A stretch of DNA of 64,000 nucleotides. It comes from Pseudokordiimonas caeni (GTDB taxonomy: Bacteria; Pseudomonadota; Alphaproteobacteria; Sphingomonadales; Kordiimonadaceae). Shown piece after piece: positions 24,263 through 36,033 of the stretch; position 1 is the first letter of the stretch, and every line of letters starts with the position of its first letter. Below the pieces are notes generated by a model. It was not told the DNA's origin and ran no database searches. It worked only from the letters and a program-made list of their open reading frames with translations. Both the position numbers and the translations under genes were made by a program. The DNA is taken from NCBI RefSeq assembly GCF_026719705.1, contig NZ_JAPPRR010000003.1, forward strand, positions 248,001 to 312,000, read 5' to 3'.

Positions 24263-25039
24263 ATGAAAAAGCTGATGATCGCCGGCCTGATGCTGGCTGC
24301 TGCCACCACGCCCGCAAGCGCATGGGGGCCGCTTGGCCACCGTGTGACCGGGGCGCTCGCCGAGCGCTACCTGACGCCCGAGGCGAAAGCTGCGGTTGAG
24401 GCGCTTCTCGGTGTCGAAACGCTCGCCGAAGCCTCCACATGGCCCGATGAACAGCGCTCCAACCCTGACGAATTCTGGCAGAAGCAGGCAACCCCCTGGC
24501 ATTATGTGACGATGCCCGAAGGCACCGACTATGACGCGTCGATGGCACCGCCGCAGGGCGATGCGATGACCGCACTTGCCACCTTCACCGCCACACTGAA
24601 AGACAAGAACGCGAGCCTTGCCGACCGGCAGCGGGCGCTGCGTTTCATCGTTCATATCGTCGGCGACCTGCACCAGCCGATGCACACCGGCGACGGCAGC
24701 GACCGCGGCGGCAACGATGTGAAGGTCATGTGGTTTGAAAAACCCTCGAACCTGCACATGGTGTGGGATGAGGACCTGCTGAACCATCAGGGTCTTTCCT
24801 ACACCGAAATGTCCACATGGCTTGCCGCGCGCATCACGCCTGAGAAGGTGCAGGCATGGACGGTGACGGACCCCAAGGTCTGGATCAAGGAAAGTGCCAC
24901 GCTGCGCCCTGGCGTCTATCCGCAGAACCAGATGCTGTCGTGGCAATATGGCTATGACCATATCGGCACGGCGAAAGAGCGCCTGTCGATGGCCAGCGTG
25001 CGGATTGCCGCTTACCTCAATGAGGTTTTCAAGCAGTAA
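24263..25039 (+). CDS. S1/P1-type nuclease, secreted
   Basis: A 258-residue zinc-dependent nuclease of the S1/P1 family, cleaving single-stranded nucleic acid and removing 3'-phosphates. Start ATG 24263 gives MKKLMIAGLMLAAATTPASA, after which the mature protein begins with W, GPLGHRVTG: an N-terminal tryptophan with a nearby histidine is the family's first zinc ligand set. Further ligands appear in STWPDEQRS, WHYVTMPEG, FIVHIVGDLHQPMHTGD near residue 135, GGNDVKVMW and LHMVWDEDLL. All three zinc sites look complete. It should work in the periplasm or outside the cell, perhaps for phosphate or nucleotide salvage. It overlaps the convergent methyltransferase by 11 bases. Confidence 0.92.
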   Translation: MKKLMIAGLMLAAATTPASAWGPLGHRVTGALAERYLTPEAKAAVEALLGVETLAEASTWPDEQRSNPDEFWQKQATPWHYVTMPEGTDYDASMAPPQGDAMTALATFTATLKDKNASLADRQRALRFIVHIVGDLHQPMHTGDGSDRGGNDVKVMWFEKPSNLHMVWDEDLLNHQGLSYTEMSTWLAARITPEKVQAWTVTDPKVWIKESATLRPGVYPQNQMLSWQYGYDHIGTAKERLSMASVRIAAYLNEVFKQ

Positions 25040-25727
25040 GGCCCTGACGGGTCAGGACCCATGTGCCGTGGTCGGCAGTGATGGCAAAACCGTTTTTCGC
25101 TGCGAATTCCTCGACGACCCGGCGCATCGGATAGCCCTTGGTGCGGCCCCAGTGCCAGTCGTCGCCTGCGATGATGGCTTCGGGCCACAGGCGGTGAGCG
25201 GCCTCCAGGTCCTCTGCCTTCTTGTCTGCATCGATATAAACGAGATCGGGCTTCAGCCCGGTCGCGGCGATTTCATGCAGCCCGTCGGGGCTTGTCGCCT
25301 GCATCGGGATGAAGCGGTCGCGGTAGGGCCTGAGCAGCGATAGTGCGGTCAGGCGCACGCCGTTCGCCGCGATATCGACGGCAAAGCGTTCCTGCATTTC
25401 CGGGTCGGGATAGGCGCGGGTGAGCGCGGGGCGGCCGACATAACGCCGGCATTGCGGGATCAGCCGCAGCTCGTCCCACGGATCGATGCCGATAACGGTA
25501 AGGCGCGGGGATATATCCAGCCAGCGCTTGGTGGAGGCGCCAAGGAAGACGCCGATTTCCACCATCAGGCGTGGGCGGCTGACCCGGATGATCGCATCCA
25601 CGAGCTCGCGCCCGCCGCCGCCCAGCGCGTAGGGCCAGGGCGGGATGACCGCCCAGTCGTTCCGTTCGGGCCACGGATGGGCCCGGCGCAGTGCCAGCAG
25701 GGAATCCTCTATCAGGCGCTGCGCCAT
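25029..25727 (-). CDS. class I SAM-dependent methyltransferase (Methyltransf_24-like)
   Basis: A 232-residue protein with a methyltransferase Rossmann core. The S-adenosylmethionine loop is seen in RLMVEIGVFLGASTKRWLD (E-x-G-x-x-x-G) near residue 55, the second strand as TVIGIDPWDEL with an acidic end, and the later strand PDLVYIDADKKAEDL, which is typical of the O-methyltransferase and Methyltransf_24 groups. A tail AAKNGFAITADHGTWVL ends the protein. No membrane segment. The substrate cannot be told; CmcI- and macrocin-type relatives act on sugars or antibiotics. It lies 12 bases upstream of the transaldolase-family gene on the same strand, with independent functions as far as can be seen. 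Confidence 0.78.
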   Translation of the reverse strand: MAQRLIEDSLLALRRAHPWPERNDWAVIPPWPYALGGGGRELVDAIIRVSRPRLMVEIGVFLGASTKRWLDISPRLTVIGIDPWDELRLIPQCRRYVGRPALTRAYPDPEMQERFAVDIAANGVRLTALSLLRPYRDRFIPMQATSPDGLHEIAATGLKPDLVYIDADKKAEDLEAAHRLWPEAIIAGDDWHWGRTKGYPMRRVVEEFAAKNGFAITADHGTWVLTRQGLTA

Positions 25728-25739
25728 TCGGTTCCTTCC

Positions 25740-26393
25740 TTAAAGGATCGAGAAGCCCGTCGCCGCCCAGTCCTTGTCGAAAGCGGCGAGGCCGTTCGTG
25801 GTCAGCGGGTGGTTGGCAAGCTTCTTCATCACGTCGGCCGGGAAAGTGGCCACGTCGGCGCCAATCAGGGCAGCCTGATGGATATGCACCGGGTGACGCA
25901 CGCTTGCGACCAGGATCTGGGTGTTGAACTCGTAATTGTCATAGATGGTGCGGATGTCCTGGATCAGGTCCATGCCATCGAAGCCGATGTCGTCATGACG
26001 GCCGACGAAGGGCGAAATGAAGGTCGCACCGGCTTTGGCTGCGAGAAGGGCCTGATTGGCCGAGAAGCAGAGGGTGACATTGACCATGATGCCCTCAGCG
26101 CGGAGCGCCTTGCAGGTTTTGAGGCCTTCGATGGTGAGCGGCACTTTCACGGCGATATTGTCCGCGATTTTGGCGCACTTCAGGCCTTCTTTCAGCATCG
26201 TTTCGTGATCGTGCGCAACGGTTTCAGCCGAAACCGGGCCTTTCACTTCCTTGGCGATCTCGGTGATGACTTCGAAGAAGTCGCGGCCGGATTTCTTGAT
26301 CAGCGAAGGGTTGGTGGTCACGCCGTCGAGCAGGCCGGTCGCATTCGCTTCGCGGATCTCGTCGATATTGGCGGTGTCGAGGAAGAATTTCAT
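25740..26393 (-). CDS. transaldolase family protein (fructose-6-phosphate aldolase/TalC subtype)
   Basis: A 217-residue short transaldolase-type protein. [17 protein letters not shown] at the start, [20 protein letters not shown], then the Schiff-base lysine in [13 protein letters not shown] near residue 85 and [31 protein letters not shown] are all family hallmarks. This size class contains both transaldolase and fructose-6-phosphate aldolase, which cannot be separated by eye. ATG 26393 is chosen because CGGTAAGGAG... sits a short distance upstream on the minus strand; a longer frame to 26471 has no match. It is divergent from priA, a pairing common in alphaproteobacteria. Confidence 0.92.
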   Translation of the reverse strand: MKFFLDTANIDEIREANATGLLDGVTTNPSLIKKSGRDFFEVITEIAKEVKGPVSAETVAHDHETMLKEGLKCAKIADNIAVKVPLTIEGLKTCKALRAEGIMVNVTLCFSANQALLAAKAGATFISPFVGRHDDIGFDGMDLIQDIRTIYDNYEFNTQILVASVRHPVHIHQAALIGADVATFPADVMKKLANHPLTTNGLAAFDKDWAATGFSIL

Positions 26394-26553
26394 CGGGTCG
26401 CTCCTTACCATGTCTGGAGGTCGGTCATTGGCCGCCTGCCTAGCGCCGATGGGGCTTTTTTGCAAGTGCAAAGGGGGTAAGGGTCGGTGTCATGATCGTG
26501 CGCGTTGCCTTTTCCTCGTGCCTCTCGTTATGGTGCCAGAAAGTGGCAAGGGC

Positions 26554-28773
26554 ATGGCAGGCGTGACGATTGAATTGGACGACATCGGGGAAGCAAGGCG
26601 GATCAGCGTGATGGTGCCCGCGCCCCTTGATGGCCCGCTTGACTATCTGTGGGCGGGGGATATGCCGGCCCCGGCCCCCGGCCGACTTGTGGAAGTGCCG
26701 CTTGGCAAGCGCCGCGTGATCGGCGCGGTGTGGGACGGTGGGCGCTATCAGGGCCGTCAGGTCGCGCTATCGAAGCTGAAACCGGCGATCCGCGCGGTGG
26801 AGGCGGCCCCGCTCGATGCCGCCCTTATGAAGCTTGTTGACTGGGTTGCGGCCTACACGATGTCCGCCCCCGGCATGATCCTGAAAATGTGCCTCAGCGT
26901 TCCCGAAGCGCTTGAAGGCGTGCCGGTGCGCAAGCATCTTTTCTGGCGCGACGGATTGGCCGTGCCAGACAAGCTGACGCCGGCGCGCAAGGCAGTCCTC
27001 ACCCTGATGGCAGACGGCATCGCCCGCACACCCGGCGAGATCGCAGAGCTGGCCGGCGTGTCGGCAGCGGTCATCAAAGGGCTGGAAGAGCAGGGCGCGC
27101 TGATGGCTGAACTGCGTCCGGTGGACCAGCCTTTTGCCGTGCCGATACCAAAGGCAGAGGGCCCCGTCCTCGGACGCGAACAGCAGGCGGCGGCGGACGC
27201 GATCCGTGCGGCGGTTGCAGAGCATGACTTCGCGCCCTTCCTGCTGGACGGCATCACAGGTTCTGGCAAAACGGAAGTCTATTTCGAAGGCGTGGTCGAG
27301 GCGCTGAAGGACCCGACGGCGCAGATACTGGTGCTGCTGCCGGAAATCGCGCTCACCGCCCAATGGTTCGACCGCTTCGCCAGCCGCTTCGGCGTGGAGC
27401 CGGTGGTCTGGCATTCCGATATCGGGCAGGCGGGTCGGCGGCGCGCCTGGGGTGAGATCGCGGCAGGCCGGGCGCGCGTGGTGGTTGGGGCACGCTCCGC
27501 GCTGTTCCTGCCGTTCCGCAACCTCAGGCTCATCGTCGTCGATGAAGAACATGACCCGAGCTACAAGCAGGAAGAAGGTGTGATCTATCACGCCCGCGAC
27601 ATGGCCGTGGTGCGCGCCAAGTTCGAGGCCTGTCCGTTGGTGCTGGCGAGCGCCACGCCGTCGATGGAAAGCCGGGTGAATGCGAAGGCCGGACGTTACA
27701 GCGAACTACGCCTGACCGAACGGCATGGTGCCGCCGAGCTGCCGGCCATGCGGGTGATCGACATGCGCCATGAGGGCCCGGCCAGCGGCGAGTGGATCGC
27801 GCCAGCGCTTGCGAGCGCCATCGAGGACCGGCTCAGCCGGGGCGAGCAGTCGATGCTTTTCCTCAATCGCCGGGGATACGCGCCCCTCACGCTGTGTAGG
27901 ACCTGCGGCCACCGGATCGAATGCCCGGCCTGCTCGGCGTGGCTCGTGGAACACCGCAGCGAGCGGCGGCTGGTGTGCCACCACTGTGGGCATTCGATGC
28001 GCACGCCGGACAATTGCCCGGAATGCGACGATACCGGATCGCTCGTCCCCTGCGGGCCGGGAGTGGAACGCCTGCAGGAAGAAGTGACTGCACGTTTCCC
28101 GACCGCCCGACTGGCGGTGATGACATCCGACACGCTCACCCGCCCCGGCGATATGGCGCGGATGGTGGCGATGATCGAAAGCGGGGCGCTTGATATCGTG
28201 ATCGGCACACAGATCGTCACCAAGGGCTATCACTTCCCGAATCTTACCTGCGTTGGCGTGATTGACGCCGATCTCGGGCTTCGCGGCGGGGACCTGCGGG
28301 CGGGCGAACGCACGTGGCAGCAGCTTGTTCAGGTGGCGGGCCGCGCGGGGCGGGGCGACAAGCCGGGCACGGTCTTCCTGCAAAGCTACGATCCCGCCCA
28401 TCCGGTGGTCGCCGCTATTGCTACGGGCGACGGTGAAGCCTTCATGGAAGCGGAGGAAGCCGAGCGTTCCCGCTTCCGGATGCCCCCCTTCGGGCGGCTT
28501 GCAGCGCTCGTGATTTCAGGGCCGGATCTGGCGGCGGTCGTCGAGACCGGGCGCAGGCTGGCGCGGGCTGCCCCTGCGGGCGAGGGCATTCATGTGCTGG
28601 GCCCGGCGCCGGCGCCACTTGCACGCTTGCGCGGGCTGCACCGGCATCGCATGCTGGTTCAAACGGGGCGTGACACATTGATACAGGATCTGGTGGCGGG
28701 TTGGCTCGGGCGGGTCAAACCGGCGAGTGCCGTGAAGATCAGGGTGGATATCGACCCCTACAGTTTCATGTAG
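26554..28773 (+). CDS. priA: primosomal protein N', replication restart helicase PriA
   Basis: A 739-residue PriA, the 3'-5' helicase that reloads the replisome at stalled forks. The N-terminal 3'-end-binding domain is seen in RISVMVPAPLDGPLDYLW and GRLVEVPLGKRRVIGAVW. Then come a winged-helix region, the helicase Walker A DGITGSGKTEVYFEGV near residue 235, Walker B VVDEEHDPSYKQEE, motif III ASATPSMES, and the zinc-binding insertion with eight cysteines from LCRTCGH to CPECDD near residues 448-492. Motifs V and VI, IGTQIVTKGYHFPNL and QVAGRAGRGDKPG, are intact. ATG 26554 has AAGG ahead; ATG 26530 is possible. In many alphaproteobacteria priA abuts the atpH operon; here two other genes and a pseudogene intervene. 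Confidence 0.96.
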   Translation: MAGVTIELDDIGEARRISVMVPAPLDGPLDYLWAGDMPAPAPGRLVEVPLGKRRVIGAVWDGGRYQGRQVALSKLKPAIRAVEAAPLDAALMKLVDWVAAYTMSAPGMILKMCLSVPEALEGVPVRKHLFWRDGLAVPDKLTPARKAVLTLMADGIARTPGEIAELAGVSAAVIKGLEEQGALMAELRPVDQPFAVPIPKAEGPVLGREQQAAADAIRAAVAEHDFAPFLLDGITGSGKTEVYFEGVVEALKDPTAQILVLLPEIALTAQWFDRFASRFGVEPVVWHSDIGQAGRRRAWGEIAAGRARVVVGARSALFLPFRNLRLIVVDEEHDPSYKQEEGVIYHARDMAVVRAKFEACPLVLASATPSMESRVNAKAGRYSELRLTERHGAAELPAMRVIDMRHEGPASGEWIAPALASAIEDRLSRGEQSMLFLNRRGYAPLTLCRTCGHRIECPACSAWLVEHRSERRLVCHHCGHSMRTPDNCPECDDTGSLVPCGPGVERLQEEVTARFPTARLAVMTSDTLTRPGDMARMVAMIESGALDIVIGTQIVTKGYHFPNLTCVGVIDADLGLRGGDLRAGERTWQQLVQVAGRAGRGDKPGTVFLQSYDPAHPVVAAIATGDGEAFMEAEEAERSRFRMPPFGRLAALVISGPDLAAVVETGRRLARAAPAGEGIHVLGPAPAPLARLRGLHRHRMLVQTGRDTLIQDLVAGWLGRVKPASAVKIRVDIDPYSFM

Positions 28774-28871
28774 GGCAGAGAGGGCGATTGTTGGGTGAGC
28801 CGATAAAATTGCGACCAATTCTTAACGATCCGTTGAAGGGTTGGTCCCTAGATTGGCACCCCGATCTACCC

Positions 28872-29624
28872 ATGGTGTATATGTTGCGTGTTCTGGTTTT
28901 GAGTTTTTTGCTGGCGTTGCTGGCTCGCCCCCTGTTGGCTGAGGAAGTCGTGCGCCCCGCCGGGCGCCACCCGATGATCGTTTATGGCGAGGACTGGCAC
29001 ATCCATCCGCAAAGCGAGGAGCAGGCACGGCAGATGGGGGAAATCATCGTCCGGGTGAAGGCCTTCATGGAGCGCACCGGCATCCCGTATGAAATGCGCT
29101 TTCTGCCGCGCCCGCGTAAAACTGCTTTCCTGCTGCGGCAGGAACAGGCGCTGTATCTCGAATATCTGCGTACCCCGGCACGCGAAAACAAATATCACTG
29201 GATATTGCCGATCCGCGAAGACTACAGCCTCCGGGTCTATACGCTGCGGTCAAGCCGCGCGGCCGGGGTGAAACTCGCCGATCTGAAGGAGGGCGGCTTC
29301 GTTGGTGCCTGCGAGTTTCAGGCGATCGGCTGCGAAGTCATGGCCACCCTCGGAATCGATGACGCGCATATGGTGGCCACACCGCTGACTGCGACAACGG
29401 GGCTTGAGCGGCTGCTTCTGGCCGGCCGGGCCGACTTCATCGTCAGCACCGAAAAGATTTTCAGCCGCAACATGGCCGATCTTGGCGTGGCTGAAGATGA
29501 GACTGCGTCGCTTGGCGAAGTTGCCCGATATCCGGGCTATCTGATAGCGCCGAAGAATCTCGATCCGGATTTGCTGGATATATTGATGAAAACTTCGCAT
29601 GAAGGGCTTCCGGCTGTCGAATAG
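28872..29624 (+). CDS. periplasmic solute-binding-like protein, orphan (copy 2)
   Basis: A 250-residue exported protein with weak resemblance to family 3 solute-binding proteins. Start ATG 28872 (or 28881) gives the signal peptide MVYMLRVLVLSFLLALLARPLLA. After it come MIVYGEDWHIHPQ, IIVRVKAFMERTGIPYEMRF and LPRPRKTAFLLRQEQALYLE, a common pattern in this orphan group, then VKLADLKEGGFVGACEFQAI and LLLAGRADFIVSTEKIFSR in the second lobe. No permease, ATPase or sensor kinase is adjacent. It shares its layout with the protein 80 bases downstream and with 8913-9668. Ligand binding is likely, but function and partner are unknown. Confidence 0.68.
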   Translation: MVYMLRVLVLSFLLALLARPLLAEEVVRPAGRHPMIVYGEDWHIHPQSEEQARQMGEIIVRVKAFMERTGIPYEMRFLPRPRKTAFLLRQEQALYLEYLRTPARENKYHWILPIREDYSLRVYTLRSSRAAGVKLADLKEGGFVGACEFQAIGCEVMATLGIDDAHMVATPLTATTGLERLLLAGRADFIVSTEKIFSRNMADLGVAEDETASLGEVARYPGYLIAPKNLDPDLLDILMKTSHEGLPAVE

Positions 29625-29704
29625 TGGAAATTTTTTCCATTCCTGAATTGACTGACGGTGCCGACTGAAATTTGAATGCTGCGCACGGGCGTTAGCTTGC
29701 AACC

Positions 29705-30562
29705 TTGGGGGTCAGGCTGTTGAGCGATACTGGGTGGCGCTGGCGGGCCGTTGCAAATCGCGCAGCGCAGTCAGTGGGAAAGCTTTGGGTGCTTCCGGGG
29801 CGGTCTCTGTCGGGGCCTTTGCTCGCTTTCAGCCTGTGTTTCGCCCCATGTATGGCAAGGGCAGATGACGACAGCCTCGTGATCGCGGCACCGCTTCTTT
29901 ATCCGCTCTATGAGCGTAATGGCGGCGGGGTTGAAGAGGCGATTGTGATTGCCGCGCTTGGCGAGTGCGGACTGAAGCCGGTGATCCAGTTGCAACCCTT
30001 TGGTCGCCACCTCGAATCCTTCCTGCAGGATGGCTCGGTGGAGGCCGCAGTCACGGTCATTTCCGCGCCTGCTGATGTCGCGTACCAGTTTGTCTATTCA
30101 TCCTATCAGAACAGCGTCATCACGTTGCGTGAGCGCATGGCAAAGCCAGAGCATCTCTCGGATCTCGCCGGCATGCGGGTCGTATCCTTTCCGGGCGCGG
30201 CGCGGATCCTGCCGGGGCTTGGCGCTGTGCGGGGCAGTTTCTCGACCTATATGGAGATTGCCAATCAGGACGCTCACAGTCGCCTCATCATGGCCGGCAG
30301 GGTGGATGCTGTGATTGCCGACAAGCTGATCTTCGCGGCCTATACCAATCTTCTGGGTGCACAGGCGGGCCTCGACGGGCAGGCGGAGGGTCGGTTCGAT
30401 GTGGCAGCCTTGTTCCCGGCAACACAGGCGCATTGGGTTTTCAAAGATGTGGCGGTCGGGGCGCGTGTCCATCAATGCTTTGAAACGATCAGCGCCAATG
30501 GCATTCTGGGCACGCTGCTTGAAGAACGCCGCCGCCGTTTCTTCGGCATCTATATGAAATAG
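29705..30562 (+). CDS. periplasmic solute-binding-like protein, orphan (copy 3)
   Basis: A frame of up to 285 residues encoding another exported family 3-like protein. The 5' end is uncertain: no ATG precedes the signal sequence. TTG 29705, TTG 29720 and GTG 29774 are candidates; GTG 29774 gives the neatest signal peptide, MGKLWVLPGRSLSGPLLAFS ending in ...MARA, while TTG 29720 has a G-run ahead. The mature part shows SLVIAAPLLYPLYERNGGGV, LKPVIQLQPFGRHLESFLQD, LSDLAGMRVVSFPGAARIL and MAGRVDAVIADKLIF, the two-lobe pattern. It is tandem with 28872-29624 but not a close copy by eye. Function unknown; no transporter partner is near. Confidence 0.65.
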   Translation: MGVRLLSDTGWRWRAVANRAAQSVGKLWVLPGRSLSGPLLAFSLCFAPCMARADDDSLVIAAPLLYPLYERNGGGVEEAIVIAALGECGLKPVIQLQPFGRHLESFLQDGSVEAAVTVISAPADVAYQFVYSSYQNSVITLRERMAKPEHLSDLAGMRVVSFPGAARILPGLGAVRGSFSTYMEIANQDAHSRLIMAGRVDAVIADKLIFAAYTNLLGAQAGLDGQAEGRFDVAALFPATQAHWVFKDVAVGARVHQCFETISANGILGTLLEERRRRFFGIYMK

Positions 30563-30589
30563 GCGGCAGGATAGGGAAGCGAGCCCGTC

Positions 30590-30824
30590 ATGCTTGAAAT
30601 GCGCCCCGGCTGTGAATGCTGCGACAAGGACCTGCCGGCGGATGCGCCGGGTGCCTATATCTGCAGCTTCGAATGCAACCTTCTGCGCAGCCTGTGCGGA
30701 AGGCAAGCTTGGTGGCCGCTGCCCCAATTGCGGGGGCGACTTATTGTCGCGCCCCACACGCGCCGCCGCCCTTCTTGAACGGTATCCGGCTTCGGTAAAA
30801 CGGGTGTTCAAGGGATGCCCATGA
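30590..30824 (+). pseudogene. DUF1272 zinc-ribbon-like gene broken by a one-base frameshift
   Basis: The sequence reads as one DUF1272 protein only if a frame is changed midway. From ATG 30590 the first 30 codons give LEMRPGCECCDKDLPADAPG and ICSFEC, the usual start of the family. The continuation, CAACAEGKLGGRCPNCGGDL followed by LLERYPASVKRVFK, lies one base out of frame. The join is at 30677-30678, where AACC would need to be ACC, so one extra A seems to be present. As given, the first frame runs into unrelated residues and stops near 30778. Either a recent pseudogene or a sequencing error. DUF1272 proteins bind metal through paired cysteines; function unknown. Confidence 0.75.
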
Positions 30825-30927
30825 TGCCACTTCCCAAGGCCCTTCGGAAAGCCCCGGAAAGAATCGGAAACCCGCGCCGATAGTCGCTTGCCCCCTCGTT
30901 TTCCTTGTGCTAGACGGAGCACGCATT

Positions 30928-30959
30928 TTGACAGGTCAGTCGCTTGTGGCCGCGAATTT
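30928..30959 (+). promoter_or_regulatory. possible promoter of the ATP synthase operon
   Basis: A consensus TTGACA -35 box at 30928-30933 lies about 155 bases before atpH. The best -10 (GAATTT, 30954-30959) is weak and 20 bases away, and overlaps the palindrome CGCGAATTTCGCG. Only the -35 is convincing. Confidence 0.35.
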
Positions 30960-31083
30960 CGCGGATCTTCGCACATGACCGTTCGATATTAACATCACGC
31001 AGGCGGCATTTCGCCGGTTTGCAATCGTCAACTGGTTCTGGACCAACACCCTGGTTCAGGCCATCGACAAGGGGACGCCAGAC

Positions 31084-31644
31084 GTGGCCTCGCAACAAGC
31101 CAACGTTTCAGGGATTACGGGCCGGTATGCCCGGGCGCTTTTCGACCTTGCTGTCGAGAAAAAAGCGCTGGATACCGTCGAATCCGACCTTAAAACCCTC
31201 AGTGCCATGCTGGAGACAAGCGCCGACCTCCGCGCCTTCGTTGCTTCGCCGCTCTACAGCCGCGATCAACAGCTGAAAGGCATCGAGGCCATCGGCAAGC
31301 TTGGCAAGGTCAGCGACCTGACCCTCAAGTTTCTGGGTGTTCTGGCAGCGAATCGCCGCCTCTCGGCGATTGCCGGCACCATCAAAGCCTTCGCGGCGCT
31401 GCTTGCTGCCCATCGTGGTGAAGTCAGCGCCGAAGTCGTAAGCGCCCGCGCGCTGACGAAGAAGCAGCTCGACGCGCTGTCGAAGAAACTCAAAGCCGCC
31501 ACGGGCCAAGATGTCGCCATCGACGCCCGCGTTGACGAGAGCCTTCTCGGCGGCCTCAAAGTACAAGTGGGCTCCCGTATGGTGGACAGCTCGCTCAAGA
31601 CCAAACTCCAAAACCTCGCAATCGCCATGAAAGGGGTTCAGTGA
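31084..31644 (+). CDS. atpH: F1F0 ATP synthase subunit delta
   Basis: A 186-residue delta subunit that links the F1 head to the F0 stator. It starts with GTG 31084, giving [20 protein letters not shown], where [10 protein letters not shown] is the family signature. A helical N-terminal domain covers about residues 1-115. The C-terminal part contains [19 protein letters not shown] and [20 protein letters not shown] with [14 protein letters not shown], the typical end. It is the first gene of atpHAGDC; its stop overlaps the atpA start by one base. F0 genes are not in this window, as usual for alphaproteobacteria, where the F0 genes lie elsewhere. Confidence 0.96.
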   Translation: MASQQANVSGITGRYARALFDLAVEKKALDTVESDLKTLSAMLETSADLRAFVASPLYSRDQQLKGIEAIGKLGKVSDLTLKFLGVLAANRRLSAIAGTIKAFAALLAAHRGEVSAEVVSARALTKKQLDALSKKLKAATGQDVAIDARVDESLLGGLKVQVGSRMVDSSLKTKLQNLAIAMKGVQ

Positions 31645-33176
31645 TGGATATCCGTGCCGCGGAAATCTCCAAGGTCCTGAAGGACCAAATTGCAAATTTC
31701 GGCGCTTCGGCCGAAGTGACCGAAGTTGGTACCGTTCTCTCCGTTGGTGACGGTATTGCCCGCGTTTACGGCCTGGATCAGGTTCAGGCCGGTGAGATGG
31801 TCGAATTCCCCGGTGGTGTGAAGGGCATGGCCCTCAACCTCGAAACCGACAACGTCGGTGTGGTGATTTTCGGCGACGACCGCGGTATTAAAGAAGGCGA
31901 CACCGTAAAACGGACCGGCGCCATCGTGGACGTGCCCGTTGGCCGTGGCCTCCTCGGTCGCGTGGTTGACGGTCTCGGCAACCCGATCGACGGCAAAGGC
32001 CCGCTGACGGACGTTGTTCGCCAGCGCGTGGAAGTCAAGGCGCCGGGCATCATCCCCCGTAAATCGGTTCATGAGCCCGTGCAGACCGGCCTCAAGGCAA
32101 TTGACGCCCTCGTGCCCGTCGGTCGTGGCCAGCGCGAGCTGATCATCGGTGACCGCCAGACCGGTAAAACCGCTGTAGCCATCGACACCTTCATCAACCA
32201 GAAATCGGTGAACAAGACCGCCAAGGATGACAAAGAGAAGCTCTTCTGCATCTATGTCGCCGTCGGCCAGAAACGTTCGACCGTTGCCCAGATCGTGAAG
32301 ACGCTCGAAGAGCAAGGCGCTCTCGAGTACACGATCGTCGTGGCTGCAACCGCTTCGGAGCCTGCTCCGCTGCAGTTCCTCGCGCCCTATACCGGTGCGG
32401 CCATGGGTGAATTCTTCCGCGACAACGGCATGCATGCCGTGATCGTTTATGACGATCTGTCGAAACAGGCTGTTGCTTACCGCCAGATGTCGCTGCTGCT
32501 CCGTCGTCCTCCGGGACGTGAAGCCTACCCTGGCGACGTATTCTATCTCCATAGCCGCCTTCTTGAGCGCGCTGCGAAGATGTCGGATGAAAGCGGCGCT
32601 GGTTCGCTCACCGCTCTGCCGGTGATTGAAACCCAGGCTGGTGACGTGTCGGCCTACATTCCGACCAACGTGATCTCGATCACCGACGGCCAGATCTTCC
32701 TTGAGACCGAACTGTTCTACAAAGGTATCCGTCCGGCTATTAACGTCGGTCTGTCGGTATCCCGCGTGGGTTCGGCCGCTCAGATCAAGGCGATGAAACA
32801 GGTTGCAGGTTCGATCAAGCTCGAACTCGCCCAGTATCGCGAGATGGAAGCCTTCGCCCAGTTCGGTTCGGACCTCGATGCCTCGACCCAGAAACTTCTC
32901 AACCGTGGCGCTCGCCTGACGGAACTGCTGAAGCAGGGCCAGTTCTCGCCGCTGCCGGTAGAAGAGCAGGTTGTGTCGATCTTCGCTGGTGTGAACGGCT
33001 ATCTCGATGCGATCCCGACTTCGGCCGTGACCCGCTTCGAAGAGCGTTTCCTCGCCGAGATGCGCGGCAAGCACGCTGACGTGCTCGCCACCATCCGCAG
33101 CGAGCAGAAGCTGTCGGACGGCACCATCACCAAGCTGAAATCGATCCTCGATACTTTCTCGAAGTCGTTCAGCTAA
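31644..33176 (+). CDS. atpA: F1F0 ATP synthase subunit alpha
   Basis: A 510-residue alpha subunit, the non-catalytic nucleotide-binding partner in the F1 hexamer. [20 protein letters not shown] begins it at ATG 31644, which shares one base with the atpH stop. The N-terminal beta barrel covers about the first 95 residues, and the P-loop is GDRQTGKTA near residue 170. The family stretch [20 protein letters not shown] (with [10 protein letters not shown] next) is near residue 335-355. The C-terminal helical bundle ends in [13 protein letters not shown]. Full length and intact. Second gene of the operon, 32 bases before atpG. Confidence 0.98.
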   Translation: MDIRAAEISKVLKDQIANFGASAEVTEVGTVLSVGDGIARVYGLDQVQAGEMVEFPGGVKGMALNLETDNVGVVIFGDDRGIKEGDTVKRTGAIVDVPVGRGLLGRVVDGLGNPIDGKGPLTDVVRQRVEVKAPGIIPRKSVHEPVQTGLKAIDALVPVGRGQRELIIGDRQTGKTAVAIDTFINQKSVNKTAKDDKEKLFCIYVAVGQKRSTVAQIVKTLEEQGALEYTIVVAATASEPAPLQFLAPYTGAAMGEFFRDNGMHAVIVYDDLSKQAVAYRQMSLLLRRPPGREAYPGDVFYLHSRLLERAAKMSDESGAGSLTALPVIETQAGDVSAYIPTNVISITDGQIFLETELFYKGIRPAINVGLSVSRVGSAAQIKAMKQVAGSIKLELAQYREMEAFAQFGSDLDASTQKLLNRGARLTELLKQGQFSPLPVEEQVVSIFAGVNGYLDAIPTSAVTRFEERFLAEMRGKHADVLATIRSEQKLSDGTITKLKSILDTFSKSFS

Positions 33177-33208
33177 GTTAACGGATCCAATGGAGAAGGG
33201 CTGGACAC

Positions 33209-35547
<2,339 letters not shown>

Positions 35548-35573
35548 GTGCGGCCCGCGGATAAGGGAACATC

Positions 35574-35978
35574 ATGAGCGATACCCTGCATTATGAAATC
35601 GTGTCGCCCGAGCGTCTTTTGAAAGACGCCGAAGCGGCCATGATCGTGGTTCCGGGAGCGGACGGCGATTTCGGCGTGCTGCCGGGGCATGCGCCGATGA
35701 TGTCGACCATCCGCCCGGGCGTTGTGGCGGTTTATGCCTCTGAAGGCGCCGCCCCCGAGAAGCTGTTCGTCAAGGGCGGCCTCGCCCAAGTCAGCCCCAA
35801 GGGCCTGACGATCCTCGCAGAGGAAACGATCAGCCTTGACGGTGTGGACACTGCAGAGCTCGCCAAGAAGATCGCCGATACCCGCGAGGATATCGCCGAC
35901 GCCAAGGACGAGCTCGCGAAGGCGCATCTCGAAAAAGAACTGGACTGGATGCTGGCGCTTGCCGAAGTGGCAGCCTGA
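35574..35978 (+). CDS. atpC: F1F0 ATP synthase subunit epsilon
   Basis: A 134-residue epsilon subunit, which sits at the foot of the central stalk and restrains ATP hydrolysis. The N-terminal beta sandwich shows [20 protein letters not shown] and [20 protein letters not shown], the family signature. The C-terminal helical hairpin is [20 protein letters not shown] plus the last 25 residues. ATG 35574 follows AAGGGAAC. It is the last gene of the operon, followed 23 bases later by a strong terminator. Confidence 0.97.
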   Translation: MSDTLHYEIVSPERLLKDAEAAMIVVPGADGDFGVLPGHAPMMSTIRPGVVAVYASEGAAPEKLFVKGGLAQVSPKGLTILAEETISLDGVDTAELAKKIADTREDIADAKDELAKAHLEKELDWMLALAEVAA

Positions 35979-36001
35979 GGCTTCAGCCTGATGAAATGAA
36001 G

Positions 36002-36030
36002 AAGGGCGGTCCCGGTGGCCGCCCTTTTTG
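36002..36030 (+). terminator. rho-independent terminator of the atpHAGDC operon
   Basis: AAGGGCGG (36002-36009) and CCGCCCTT (36019-36026) form an 8-base-pair stem with a 9-base loop, followed by TTTGCTTT. Confidence 0.85.
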
Positions 36031-36033
36031 CTT

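Noticed and set aside
30590-30778. Two separate small genes at the DUF1272 locus
   Set aside because: Neither frame alone makes the full family; the two halves join into one recognisable protein after removing one base.
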